Below, piece after piece: positions 32,559 through 41,302 of a stretch of 64,000 nt of DNA. The stretch is from assembly GCA_937864115.1 (NCBI GenBank), contig CALMII010000036.1, forward strand, positions 1 to 64,000. Direction: 5' to 3'. The notes below the pieces were generated by a model. It was not told where the DNA came from, ran no database searches, and saw only the letters and a list, made by a program, of their open reading frames with translations. The position numbers and the translations under genes are program-made. This stretch comes from an uncultured Steroidobacter sp. GTDB lineage: Bacteria > Pseudomonadota > Gammaproteobacteria > Steroidobacterales > Steroidobacteraceae. The first letter of the stretch is position 1. Each line of letters opens with the position of its first letter.

Positions 32559-33614
32559 ATGACCGCTGAGAACGACGATTCCCCGGCCCGCTCCCGCAAG
32601 GCCAGTATCGATGATGTTGCCAAGGCGGCGGGCGTCGCCATCAAGACAGTCTCGCGCGTCCTCAACAATGAACCGAACGTACGCGACGAAACGCGCGCCC
32701 GCGTCATGGTGGCGGTCAAGCGCCTCAACTATCACCCGAGTCCGTCCGCACGCAGCCTCGCCAGCCGGCGTTCGTACCTGATCGGTCTCGTGTACGACAA
32801 TCCCAGCGGCAACTACACCATCGAAGTGCAGCGCGGCGCGCTCGCCCGCTGTCGCGAAGGCAAGTTCCTGCTGCTGCTGCACGAAGTCACCGGCAGCGGC
32901 GAAGAACTCACGCAGGACGTGATGGCCTTCGCCAACCAGACGCACATCGACGGGCTGATCCTCGCGCCGCCGCTGAGCGAATCGGTCGAGATCATTCGCG
33001 CGCTCGACGAACACGGGCTGCCGTTCGCGCGCATCGCGCCCAACGACATGAAGCATCGTTCGCCCTACTCCGACATGGACGACGAGGGCGCGGCGCGCGA
33101 GATGACGGAATACCTGATCGGTCTCGGCCATCGCCGCATCGCGTTCATCATCGGCCGCCACGGTCACTATGCGAGCGGCCAGCGACTGAAAGGCTACAAG
33201 GCCGCGCTCAAGGCGCATCGCATTCCGTTCAACCAGGACTACGTACGACAGGGCGACTTCCTGTTCGACTCCGGCCTGCAGGCCGCACGCCAGCTGCTGG
33301 CGCTGCCGTCGCGTCCGACCGCCATCTTCGCGGCGAACGACGACATGGCGGCGGGCACGCTGATGGCCGCGCATGAAATGGGCATCGCGGTGCCGGGACA
33401 ACTGTCGGTCGCGGGCTTCGATGACGCTGCCATTTCCCGCACCGTGTGGCCGCCGCTGACGACGATCAGCCAGCCCACGTACGAACTCTCCTACTCCGCC
33501 GCCGATCTGCTGCTCAAGTCGCTGCTCTCGGGCAATGCGCCGAAGTCCACGCGCCTGCCGCACAAGCTCATCAGCCGCGCATCGACCGGCGTGCTGCGCA
33601 ATCCGGGCGACTGA
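32559..33614 (+). CDS. LacI-family transcriptional regulator
   Basis: Protein of 351 residues. An N-terminal LacI helix-turn-helix and hinge (ASIDDVAKAAGVAIKTVSRV, then the hinge LNYHPSPSARSLASRRS) precede a periplasmic-binding-protein-like effector domain (YLIGLVYDNPSGNYTIEVQR to the end). The ATG at 32559 fits the family; the upstream extension is low quality. It is divergent from the MFS transporter across about 230 bases, and probably represses it and perhaps itself until a sugar ligand binds. I did not find a convincing operator palindrome in the intergenic region. Confidence 0.92.
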   Translation: MTAENDDSPARSRKASIDDVAKAAGVAIKTVSRVLNNEPNVRDETRARVMVAVKRLNYHPSPSARSLASRRSYLIGLVYDNPSGNYTIEVQRGALARCREGKFLLLLHEVTGSGEELTQDVMAFANQTHIDGLILAPPLSESVEIIRALDEHGLPFARIAPNDMKHRSPYSDMDDEGAAREMTEYLIGLGHRRIAFIIGRHGHYASGQRLKGYKAALKAHRIPFNQDYVRQGDFLFDSGLQAARQLLALPSRPTAIFAANDDMAAGTLMAAHEMGIAVPGQLSVAGFDDAAISRTVWPPLTTISQPTYELSYSAADLLLKSLLSGNAPKSTRLPHKLISRASTGVLRNPGD

Positions 33615-33750
33615 TCGCCGACACCTGCGAGTCGTTGCCGGCGACGAGCCGCTGTTCGCCGGTCGGGTCTGTAGAGCAATCGCAACCGCGCGCATCCTCG
33701 CGCCGCTCGTCGATGTGCGACGGGACCATTAGAGGAGAGGCTTCAAGTTC

Positions 33751-33981
33751 ATGAGCCAGTTCAATGCTCCGCTGCGACGTTCGCGTTCCAACCGCATGAT
33801 CGGCGGTGTCGTGTCCGGGCTGGCGTGCTACTTCGGCATGGACGTGACGCTGGCGCGCGTGCTGTATGTCGTCATTTCGGTGTGCTCGGCGGCGTTCCCC
33901 GGCATCCTGGTCTACGTGCTGTTCTGGATCCTGACGCCGGAGGAGCAGATCGAGGATCCGCGGGTGGTGTCGACGCAGTAG
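33751..33981 (+). CDS. PspC-domain small membrane protein
   Basis: Protein of 76 residues with the PspC core: LRRSRSNRMIGGVVSGLACY, then FGMDVTLARVLYVV and a hydrophobic helix (FPGILVYVLFWILTPEE). PspC domains regulate or sense envelope stress together with PspA/PspB in enterics, but isolated PspC-domain proteins like this are common and of unclear function. No psp gene adjoins it. GAGGAGAGG lies about 10 bases before the ATG. Confidence 0.88.
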   Translation: MSQFNAPLRRSRSNRMIGGVVSGLACYFGMDVTLARVLYVVISVCSAAFPGILVYVLFWILTPEEQIEDPRVVSTQ

Positions 33982-33992
33982 CTCTTGTCTGC

Positions 33993-34043
33993 CTGTGGGG
34001 CCGGCTTCAGCCGGCCAGAAGTCAGGCTGAAGCCTGACCTACA
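33993..34043 (+). repeat. Paired REP element (BIME), copy 12
   Basis: CTGTGG, GGCCGGCTTCAGCCGGCC, a very short spacer, GTCAGGCTGAAGCCTGAC, CTACA. Between the PspC and YceI genes. Confidence 0.92.
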
Positions 34044-34126
34044 AGGAGAACTCATGTCATCCTGTCGGCTCCGCCGCGGCTCATCCGTCCTTGGCGCAGA
34101 GCTCGAACGACACGACAGGACCGACA

Positions 34127-34831
34127 ATGAAAGCGAAGCTTCTTTATCCGCTCGTCTGTGCACTCGCCGCCCTCGGCGCCTGCGCGAAGCAGGAACCGGC
34201 CGGCGAAACGCCCGCACCCGCGGCTGACACGCCGATCGACGTTCCTGCCGGCAGCTATACCCTCGACAAGGCTCACGCCAGCCTGCTCTTTCGCGTCGAT
34301 CACCTGGGGTTCTCGAACTACACCGCGCGCTTCAGACAGTTCGATGCGATTCTGACCTTCGATCCCGCCAACCTCGCTGCGTCGGCCGTGACCGTGACGG
34401 TCGACCCGCGTTCGCTCGAAACCGATTTCCCCGATCCCGCGACGCTGGATTTCAACGCGCAACTGCAGGGCGAGCAGTGGCTGAACGCGGCGCAGTTTCG
34501 GCAGATGACGTGGCAGTCGAAGACCGTCGAAGTCACCGGTCCGCGCCAGATGAAGATCCATGGCGATCTCACGCTGCGCGGCGTGACGAAGCCCGTCACG
34601 CTCGATGCCACCTTCAACGGCGGCTATGCCGGGCATCCCTTCGATCCACATGCACGCATCGGCTTCTCCGCGCACGGCACGCTGCAGCGCTCGGACTTCG
34701 GCATGAGCTACGGCATTCCCGAACCGGGAACGAAGATGGGCGTCAGCGACGCGGTCGACGTGATCGTCGAAGCCGAGTTCAGCGGCCCGCCGCTGGCCGG
34801 CGCGGCGGCGCCGGAAGGTTCGGGCTCCTGA
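34127..34831 (+). CDS. YceI-family lipoprotein
   Basis: Protein of 234 residues from the ATG at 34127. A lipoprotein signal ends at Cys20 (LAALGAC). The mature part is a YceI-like lipocalin: AGSYTLDKAHASLLFRVDHL at the start, FSNYTARFRQFDAILTFDP, then KIHGDLTLRGVTKPVTLDAT and GFSAHGTLQRSDFGMSYGIP. YceI proteins bind isoprenoid-like amphiphiles in the periplasm and are often tied to stress or isoprenoid handling. The lipid anchor is an addition to the classical soluble form. The GST gene begins 27 bases downstream. Confidence 0.9.
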   Translation: MKAKLLYPLVCALAALGACAKQEPAGETPAPAADTPIDVPAGSYTLDKAHASLLFRVDHLGFSNYTARFRQFDAILTFDPANLAASAVTVTVDPRSLETDFPDPATLDFNAQLQGEQWLNAAQFRQMTWQSKTVEVTGPRQMKIHGDLTLRGVTKPVTLDATFNGGYAGHPFDPHARIGFSAHGTLQRSDFGMSYGIPEPGTKMGVSDAVDVIVEAEFSGPPLAGAAAPEGSGS

Positions 34832-34857
34832 GCCGCGCAGAACAAGGAATTCATGAC

Positions 34858-35586
34858 ATGTCACTCGTCCTGCACATGCACCCGCTGTCGGGGTTCTGTC
34901 ACAAGGTACTGATCGCGCTCTACGAAAGCGGAACGCCATTCGAAGCGCGCACGATCGATCTGTTCGATACCGCGCAGCACGCACGGCACTACGAAATGTG
35001 GCCCATGGGCAAAATCCCGGTGCTGCGCGACGAGAAGCGCAACTGCACGGTGCCGGAAACCAGCATCATCATCGAGTACCTGGAGCAGTTCTATCCGGGA
35101 CCGCAGCCGCTGCTGCCGCACGACGCGACTGCCCTGCTGGATGCGCGTCTGTGGGACCGCGTCTTCGACCTGTACGTCGCCATCCCCATGCAGAAGATCG
35201 TGGGTGATCGTCTGCGCGCCGACGGCGAGAAAGATCCGCGAGGTGTCACCGAGGCGCGCACGGTTCTGGGAATGGCCTACGGCATGATCGATCGCCAGCT
35301 CGCGACCCGACGCTGGGCCATCGGCGATACGTTCACGCTCCCCGACTGCGCCGCCGCACCGGCGCTGTTCTATGCCGGCATCGTCGAACCGTTCCCCGCG
35401 TCCTGCCCGCACCTCGCGGCGTATTTCGAACGCCTCCTGGAACGCCCCAGCGTTCGGCGCACGCTCGGGGAGGCGCGCCCCTGGTTCCAGTACTTCCCGT
35501 ATCGGGAAGCGATGCCGGCCCGGTTTCTTCAAGAAGACGGAGTAACCGTGACCGGAAGGGAATCCCACGGGACAAAGAACGCATAG
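34858..35586 (+). CDS. Glutathione S-transferase family protein
   Basis: Protein of 242 residues with an N-terminal thioredoxin-like GST domain (LHMHPLSGFCHKVLIALYES, then MGKIPVLRDEKR and VPETSIIIEYLEQFYPG, the cis-Pro and the Glu-Ser glutathione-binding pair). A helical C-terminal domain follows. It would conjugate or bind glutathione. An AAGGA ribosome site precedes the ATG. The last 15 or so residues (VTVTGRESHGTKNA) and the stop codon are encoded by the left arm of the large inverted repeat that begins at 35540, so the natural C-terminus was probably shorter or different. Confidence 0.88.
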   Translation: MSLVLHMHPLSGFCHKVLIALYESGTPFEARTIDLFDTAQHARHYEMWPMGKIPVLRDEKRNCTVPETSIIIEYLEQFYPGPQPLLPHDATALLDARLWDRVFDLYVAIPMQKIVGDRLRADGEKDPRGVTEARTVLGMAYGMIDRQLATRRWAIGDTFTLPDCAAAPALFYAGIVEPFPASCPHLAAYFERLLERPSVRRTLGEARPWFQYFPYREAMPARFLQEDGVTVTGRESHGTKNA

Positions 35587-35769
35587 AACGCATAGAACGC
35601 ATAGAACGCATAGAACGAAAAAAAATAGCCGCAAAAGGCGCAAAGCAGAAGGATGTTGTCTTCTTCTGCTTTTGCGCCTTTTGCGCTTTTTGCGGCTATG
35701 GCTTCCTTCCGGCCTTTGCGTTCTATGCGTTCTTTGTCCCGTGGGATTCCCTTCCGGTCACGGTTACTC
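35540..35769. repeat. Large hairpin with 51-bp perfect outer arms and a tandem 9-mer
   Basis: 35540-35590 and 35719-35769 are perfect inverted repeats of 51 bases. Inside, the left side holds four tandem copies of AACGCATAG (35578-35613) where the right side has one plus a variant. Further in, TAGCCGCAAAAGGCGCAAA pairs with a right arm that has one extra GCGCAAAA unit. It spans the end of the GST gene and stops 13 bases before the end of the convergent GFA gene. Confidence 0.9.
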
Positions 35770-35781
35770 TTTGTCTCACTC

Positions 35782-36216
35782 TCACTCCGGCAGCGTAACC
35801 CCCGACCCGCCCATCTCCGCCGGCATGTCCTTCATCTTCGGTTTGCCGTCGGGGATGCGCAGCACGGTTTCCTGATAGTGCACGTGCAGGGCCGGTTCGA
35901 ACTTCAACTCCGGCAGCATCGCGGCATAGACATCCACCAGGCCCATCGTTGGATGATCGGTGAACAGGTGACCGCCGCATTTCGTGCACCACTTGCGGTA
36001 GCTGATGGGCGTCTTGTTGTACGTGCCGATGCTGCTCGATCCCTTCGTCACGCGCAGCGACTGCGATTGCCACAGGCTGAACGCATTGACCGGGCCGGCC
36101 GACCACTGGCGGCAGGAACCGCAATGGCAATAGCCCATCGCCGCCGGCTGCCCGGACACTTCGAACTGCACTTCGCCACAGAAACAGCTTCCCCTGTAGG
36201 GACCTGTGCTCGTCAT
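35782..36216 (-). CDS. GFA-family (CENP-V/Gfa) zinc protein 1
   Basis: Protein of 144 residues. The ATG at 36216 has GGGAGG 5 bases upstream. The zinc-binding cysteine set of the GFA family is complete: GSCFCGEVQFEV, YCHCGSCRQWS and WCTKCGGHL. The family is named for a proposed glutathione-dependent formaldehyde-activating enzyme, but most members are uncharacterised. A second GFA gene lies 81 bases upstream on the same strand. The GST gene is convergent, so a glutathione link is possible though speculative. Confidence 0.88.
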   Translation of the reverse strand: MTSTGPYRGSCFCGEVQFEVSGQPAAMGYCHCGSCRQWSAGPVNAFSLWQSQSLRVTKGSSSIGTYNKTPISYRKWCTKCGGHLFTDHPTMGLVDVYAAMLPELKFEPALHVHYQETVLRIPDGKPKMKDMPAEMGGSGVTLPE

Positions 36217-36297
36217 GATTGCCTCCCGGCCTGTTGATGGAACTGTGGCGCACTGTACGCCCCTGCGTTGCCGACTCAACTGACCGGACGCCGGTAG

Positions 36298-36705
36298 TCA
36301 GGCATGACTTTCCTCAGGGTCCTGCTCGCGCTGCGGGTCGACCGCTTCCCAGGCAATGCGGTGCGACAGCCAGATTTCGCGCGTCGGCGGAAAGACTTCC
36401 GGATCGTCCAGGGTGGCCGTCGTCAGCTCGATCAGCGCCGGGGCATCGTCATTGCGATAGACGATCTGACTGCCGCAGCGTCCGCAGAACTGCCGGATCA
36501 CAGGGGCCGACGACGCGAATGTCGTCAGGTCGCCGCGCAACAGTTCGAAGTGATCGAGACGCACGACGAACCAGGCGACCGCGGGCGCCCCGCTGGCACG
36601 CCGACAGGTCGGGCAATGACAGATACTGCTCGACAGCAGCGGTCCGCAGACCCGGTAACGTACCGCGCCGCAAAGGCAGCCACCTTCGACCTTCGCATCG
36701 TTCAC
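36298..36705 (-). CDS. GFA-family zinc protein 2
   Basis: Protein of 135 residues starting at a GTG (36705) with GGAGA 8 bases upstream. The zinc motifs are EGGCLCGAVRYRV, ICHCPTCRRASG and FCGRCGSQIVY, the GFA pattern. It shares only the cysteine framework and a few residues with the adjacent paralogue, so the pair is old or was assembled separately. Function unknown beyond zinc binding; glutathione-adduct chemistry is the family hypothesis. Confidence 0.88.
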   Translation of the reverse strand: MNDAKVEGGCLCGAVRYRVCGPLLSSSICHCPTCRRASGAPAVAWFVVRLDHFELLRGDLTTFASSAPVIRQFCGRCGSQIVYRNDDAPALIELTTATLDDPEVFPPTREIWLSHRIAWEAVDPQREQDPEESHA

Positions 36706-36741
36706 GTGAGTGTTCTCCGCCGATCCCCTTCCCAGACTACG

Positions 36742-36786
36742 TCTGATCCCCTCCTACGCGTAGCGGGGGAAGGGTTAGGGTGGGGG
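36742..36786. repeat. Second REP-like family, copy 2
   Basis: CTGATCCCCTCCTACGC, GTAGCGGGG and GGGTTAGGGTGGGGG repeat the element at 6536-6618. It is followed directly by a paired REP and then by CCCCTGTCCCGCTGGGGGAT, the far end of the same family. The CTGTGG element therefore appears to sit inside it. Confidence 0.7.
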
Positions 36787-36792
36787 TTCTTA

Positions 36793-36852
36793 CTGTGGGG
36801 CCGGCTTTAGCCGGCCTCTTTTTCGGAAGTCAGGCTGAAGCCTGACCTACAG
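36793..36852 (+). repeat. Paired REP element (BIME), copy 13
   Basis: CTGTGG, GGCCGGCTTTAGCCGGCC, GTCAGGCTGAAGCCTGAC, CTACAG, flanked by GTTCTTA and AGAAAC. Lies between the GFA gene 2 start and the end of the RND permease gene. Confidence 0.92.
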
Positions 36853-36876
36853 AAACCCCTGTCCCGCTGGGGGATC

Positions 36877-39800
36877 TCACGCCACCGAAGGTTCAACCGC
36901 CACATCGTCGAGCGGCACCTGCGAGCGATGATCCGCAGCGATCAGGCTGTAGAACACCGGCACCACGAACAGCGTGAAGATCGTGCCGACGATCATGCCG
37001 GTGACCAGCACGATGCCGATGCTGTTGCGCGCTTCGGCACCGGGACCCGACACCAGCACCAGCGGAAAGTGGCCGAACACCGTCGCGGCGGACGTCATCA
37101 GCACAGGCCGCAGACGCGTCAGCGCGGCTTCGCGCAACGCGGCAAGTTTCTCGATGCCGCGTTCCTGCAACGTGTTGGCGAATTCCACGATCAGGATGCC
37201 GTTCTTGGCGATGAGTCCGACCAGCGTGATCAGGCCAACCTGCGAATAGATGTTGATCGTGGTCAGATCCAGGAACGTGAACACCAGCGCGCCGGAGATC
37301 GCCAGCGGCACGGAGCCGAGCAGCACGATCAGAGGATCGCGGAAGCTCTGGAACTGCGCCGCGAGCACCAGGTAGATCAGCACGACGGCGAACGCGAGCG
37401 TGGCCGTAAGCGCCGCACCTTCCTGGCGGATCTGGCGCGACTCGCCCGCGTAGTCGATCAGCGAACCCGTGCGACCGGCCGTCGCCGCCGCCTCCAGCAC
37501 CCGCAGGCCTTCGTCCTTGGTCACACCCGGCTGCACGCCGCCGAACACACGCGCCGAGTTGCGCTGCTGGAAGCGATTCAGCGTGCGCGGACCGGTGGTC
37601 GACTCGATGCGCATGAAAGTCGACACGGGTACGAGCGTGCCATCCGGCGTCTTGATCTTGAGATCCAGCAGCGGATCGAGCGTGGCGCGATCCTCATCGC
37701 CGATCTGCGGAATGACCTTGTAGCTGCGATCGAAGTAGTTGAAGCGGTTGACGTACGCGCCACCAAGCAGCGTGCCGAGTTCCCGTCCGACCGTGGCGAG
37801 ATCGAGCCCGAGATCGGCGAGACGTTCGCGATCCAGCACCACGCGTGCCTGCGGCAGATCGAACTTCAGATCTGTGTCGACGTACAGGAACTTGCCGCTC
37901 TTCATGCCCGCATCCTGCGCCGCCTGCACGGTCGCCATGAGTTCTTCGAGCGACGACTCGTTCTGCACGATCAGCTCGACGTCGTACTGACCCGGCGTCG
38001 GCAGCGGCGGATCGAGGCGCGTGTAGACGCGCAGCCCCGGCACCTGCGACACCGCGTTGTAGACATCGCCGAACATCTGTTCCGTGGATCGTCCGCGCTC
38101 GTGCCAGTCCTTCGCCACGAGTCCGCCGAAGCCGCCCCAGTCGGCCGTCAGCGACCACGTGAAATCGGTTTCCGGGAATGCCGTGATCGCCTGGATCAGC
38201 TTCTGCGAATCGTGATCCGTCGCCTTCAAGGTCGAATCCGGAGAGGCTTCGAAGAACAGGCTGATATGGCTCTGGTCTTCGACCGGCGCCAGTTCCTGGC
38301 GCGAGTATTGATAGAGCGGCCATGCCGCCAGCGTCACCAGCAGCGCCAACACGACGACGACCGCACGCATCCCGAGCGCACGATCCAGCCCGCGCGCATA
38401 GGCGCGGCTGACGACGTCGAAAGCGCGATTGACGATGATCGTCAGCTTCCCCTGCTTGCCGTGCGCGTGCAGGAAATGCGAACTCATGACGGGCGACAAC
38501 GTCAGCGCGACGATGCCGGAGACGACCACAGCCGCCGCCAGCGTGATCGCGAATTCGAGGACCAGCGAGCCGGTCAATCCACCCTGGAATGCGATCGGCG
38601 TGTAGACCGTCGCCAGCGTGATCGTCATCGCAACGATCGGCCCCGCCAGCTCGCGCGCACCCAGCAATGCCGCCTCGATGCGCGACTTGCCTTCGCGCAC
38701 GTGCCGCTCGATGTTCTCCACCACCACGATGGCATCGTCCACCACCAGGCCGACCGACAGCACGATGGCGAGGATGGTCAGCAGGTTCAGACTGAAGCCG
38801 CAGGCCAGCATGACGATGGCGGCACCGACCAGCGACACCGGCATCGCCACCAGCGGCACCAGCGCCGTGCGGATCGAGCCCAAGAACAGGAACACCACGA
38901 TCGCGACGATCAGCACCGTCTCGCCGAGCGTCTTGGTGATCTCCTTCAGCGCGCTGCGCATGAACATGGTGCCGTCCCACACCAGCCGCATCTCGATGTC
39001 GTCAGGCAGGTTGGGCTCGATCCGCTGCATTTCCTCGCGCAGATGCTGCGCGACTTCGATCTCGTTCGTTCCCGGCAGCGGCCACACGCCCAGGTACACG
39101 CTCTGCTGCGAGTTGTACTTGGCGACCATCGTCGCCTCTTCGGCGCCGAGTTCCACGCGCGCCACATCGCTCAGCCGCACGATCGCGCCATCGCGATCCG
39201 CCACGATCAGGTTCTCGAACTCCGACACCGCGCGCAGATCCGTATCCGCGAGCAGGTTCACCTGCACGAGATTGCCCTTGGTCTGGCCGACCGCGGCGAG
39301 ATAGTTGTTCCGCTGCAGCGCCGCCTGCACGTCGCCCGGCGACAGGTTGCGTGCCGCGAGGCGATCGGGATCGATCCAGACGCGCATGGCCAGCGGCCGC
39401 GCGCCTTCGAAGCTGACGCGCTGCACGCCTTCGAGCGTCGCGAGCTGCGGCTGCAAGGTGCGCGACAGCCAGTCGGTCAGCGCCGGCACGTCGCGCTGCG
39501 TCGACGTGAAGCCGAGATAGAACGTCGCATAGGGACGGTCCGCGCGCTGCACTTCCAACGTCGGCGGTTCGGCTTCCGCCGGCAGCTCGGATCGCACCTG
39601 CTGCAGACGGGCCGTGACCTGCGCCAGCGCGTCGGTGCTGTCGTGATCGAGCTTCAGCCGGATCGTGACGGTACTGAGTCCGGCGCGACTGGTGGACTCG
39701 ATGTAGTCGACGCCGCTGATGGCGGACACCGCGCGCTCGATCGGCGTGGTCAGAAAGCCGCGGATCGTCTCGGCGCTCGCACCGGTGTACACCGTGGTGA

Positions 39801-39942
39801 TGATGACCGATGAACTTTCGACGCTCGGAAACTGCTGCACCGGCAGCGTCAGGAGCGCACGCGTACCGACCAGCACCAGCACGAGGTTGACGACGACGGC
39901 GAGAACCGGATGACGAATGAAGATGTCGGTGAATGAGCGCAT
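36877..39942 (-). CDS. RND efflux permease (HAE1/AcrB family), system 2
   Basis: Protein of 1021 residues with the complete duplicated RND fold: N-terminal helix (HPVLAVVVNLVLVLVGTRAL), first periplasmic loop, TM4 region LTILAIVLSVGLVVDDAIVV with the proton-relay acidic pair, and a matching second half (LITLVGLIAKNGILIVEFAN). Its N-terminal pattern (FIRHPVLAVVVNLVLVLVG) and lack of long lysine-rich loops resemble MexF/MdtBC-like or aromatic-exporting members. Substrate unknown. The adaptor gene ends 15 bases upstream of the start, so the two form an operon; no outer-membrane channel follows. Confidence 0.93.
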   Translation of the reverse strand: MRSFTDIFIRHPVLAVVVNLVLVLVGTRALLTLPVQQFPSVESSSVIITTVYTGASAETIRGFLTTPIERAVSAISGVDYIESTSRAGLSTVTIRLKLDHDSTDALAQVTARLQQVRSELPAEAEPPTLEVQRADRPYATFYLGFTSTQRDVPALTDWLSRTLQPQLATLEGVQRVSFEGARPLAMRVWIDPDRLAARNLSPGDVQAALQRNNYLAAVGQTKGNLVQVNLLADTDLRAVSEFENLIVADRDGAIVRLSDVARVELGAEEATMVAKYNSQQSVYLGVWPLPGTNEIEVAQHLREEMQRIEPNLPDDIEMRLVWDGTMFMRSALKEITKTLGETVLIVAIVVFLFLGSIRTALVPLVAMPVSLVGAAIVMLACGFSLNLLTILAIVLSVGLVVDDAIVVVENIERHVREGKSRIEAALLGARELAGPIVAMTITLATVYTPIAFQGGLTGSLVLEFAITLAAAVVVSGIVALTLSPVMSSHFLHAHGKQGKLTIIVNRAFDVVSRAYARGLDRALGMRAVVVVLALLVTLAAWPLYQYSRQELAPVEDQSHISLFFEASPDSTLKATDHDSQKLIQAITAFPETDFTWSLTADWGGFGGLVAKDWHERGRSTEQMFGDVYNAVSQVPGLRVYTRLDPPLPTPGQYDVELIVQNESSLEELMATVQAAQDAGMKSGKFLYVDTDLKFDLPQARVVLDRERLADLGLDLATVGRELGTLLGGAYVNRFNYFDRSYKVIPQIGDEDRATLDPLLDLKIKTPDGTLVPVSTFMRIESTTGPRTLNRFQQRNSARVFGGVQPGVTKDEGLRVLEAAATAGRTGSLIDYAGESRQIRQEGAALTATLAFAVVLIYLVLAAQFQSFRDPLIVLLGSVPLAISGALVFTFLDLTTINIYSQVGLITLVGLIAKNGILIVEFANTLQERGIEKLAALREAALTRLRPVLMTSAATVFGHFPLVLVSGPGAEARNSIGIVLVTGMIVGTIFTLFVVPVFYSLIAADHRSQVPLDDVAVEPSVA

Positions 39943-39957
39943 GGGAGGGTTCCGCCG

Positions 39958-41088
39958 TCAGAGATTGACGTTGGCGGGCTTCACCGCATTCGCTGCGACG
40001 GCTTCGGCAGGTGTCTCGGCGACCACCAGCGCAGCCTCGCGCAACTTGAAGGACCCGGACGTTGCAACCCGCTCGCCGACCGACAGGCCGTCCGTAACCA
40101 CGATCTCATCGCCGGACAGCGCATCGACCTTCACCAGACGCGTTCTGGCGCGCGTGTCGCCATGCTCGTCCTGTTCCAGCACGAATACGTGATCGCCGGA
40201 CGGTCCCTTGCGCAGCGCGCTGGCCGGAATCGCTACCGCGAGCGTCGGCACACCGAGCGGCACCTGCACGCGTACGGACGCACCCGGCGCCGGTGCACGC
40301 GTCACATCGTGCAATCTGGCGCGAACCGTTGCATTGCGCGTGACCGGATCGACGCGTGCATCGATTGCGAGGATTTCGGCGGCGGTCGCGTGCTCGGCAC
40401 CGGAGGCAAGGACCTGTACGTTCGTTCCCGCCCGCAACGCCGCCGCCACCTGCTGCGCCACGGTGAAATCGACGTACGCGGATTCGTCCACGCCCTGCAA
40501 CGTCGTCAGCAACGTGCCTTCGTTCAGATACTGCCCGGGATGAACGTCGGCAATGCCCACCCGCGCCCGGAACGGTGCACGAATGGTCTTGCGCGCGATG
40601 ATCGCGCGGGTTTTCTCGATCTGCGCGAGCGATACGTCGCGCTCCGCCCTCGCCGTGTCCACTTCCATTTCGGAAGCGGCGCGCTGCTCGCTCATGCGCT
40701 GCATGCGCGCGAACTGCGTTCTCGCCAGCTCGGCCTGCGCTTCCAATGCCCGCAGCTCCGCCTCTTCCACCGAAACGTCCAGCGCCACCAGCACCGTACC
40801 CGCTTCCACGATCCGCCCGGGCACCAGCGCCACCTGTTTCACGGTGCCCGGCAGCTCATTGCGCACGGTGATCGATCGCAGCGCGACGACGGTGCCGATC
40901 GACGTCGTCGTGCGGCTGTGCTGCCGTTCCTGCGCAATCGCCACCGCGACCGCCTCCGCCGCTTCCGGCTGACTCGCCGCAGCGATGTCCGCCTCGACCA
41001 GGCTCGCATGCTTCCATGCCGCCAGCGCGGATCCCGCGACGACGACAACTCCGATCAGCGCGACCGGCGCGATCCATCTGCGTTTCAT
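39958..41088 (-). CDS. RND efflux periplasmic adaptor, system 2
   Basis: Protein of 376 residues with an N-terminal signal-anchor (APVALIGVVVVAGSALAAW) and the membrane-fusion layout: lipoyl half (VRNELPGTVKQVALVPGRIV), alpha-hairpin (residues about 125-185), second half (RKTIRAPFRARVGIADVHPG), beta-barrel and C-terminal domain. AAGGGG precedes the ATG by 6 bases. It is co-transcribed with the permease. It is shorter than the system 1 adaptor and lacks its long cytoplasmic tail, so the two systems are not recent duplicates. Confidence 0.9.
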   Translation of the reverse strand: MKRRWIAPVALIGVVVVAGSALAAWKHASLVEADIAAASQPEAAEAVAVAIAQERQHSRTTTSIGTVVALRSITVRNELPGTVKQVALVPGRIVEAGTVLVALDVSVEEAELRALEAQAELARTQFARMQRMSEQRAASEMEVDTARAERDVSLAQIEKTRAIIARKTIRAPFRARVGIADVHPGQYLNEGTLLTTLQGVDESAYVDFTVAQQVAAALRAGTNVQVLASGAEHATAAEILAIDARVDPVTRNATVRARLHDVTRAPAPGASVRVQVPLGVPTLAVAIPASALRKGPSGDHVFVLEQDEHGDTRARTRLVKVDALSGDEIVVTDGLSVGERVATSGSFKLREAALVVAETPAEAVAANAVKPANVNL

Positions 41089-41261
41089 TCGATGCCCCTT
41101 CGATTCGACAACTGCGCGCTACGTTATCGGCGATGCAGTCGACGAGAAATGCGCATCACTGAAACTCAGAAATGCCGCGCGCGCAGGAATCGACGGGAGG
41201 TGACCCTGTTGTAACGACAACGAAACGGGAAATGGAGATGGAGTGAGACGATCGGACGATC

Positions 41262-41286
41262 AGGCCGGCTGAAGCCGGCCCCACAG
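41262..41286 (-). repeat. Half REP element, reverse orientation (copy 14)
   Basis: GGCCGGCTGAAGCCGGCC followed by CCACAG: only the GTGG-side hairpin, in the opposite orientation to most copies. Between the HD-GYP gene end and the adaptor gene start. Confidence 0.85.
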
Positions 41287-41302
41287 GAAGACCTTCCGAA
41301 CG

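Noticed and set aside
35578..35613. Possible CRISPR-like array (AACGCATAG repeated)
   Set aside because: Units are 9 bases and directly adjacent with no spacers. It is a simple tandem repeat in the arm of a hairpin.
36928..39813. Very long open frame on the plus strand (961 codons)
   Set aside because: It is antisense to a complete RND permease gene. Its product is low-complexity His/Arg/Asp/Gln-rich and has no domain, as expected for the complement of GC-rich coding sequence.
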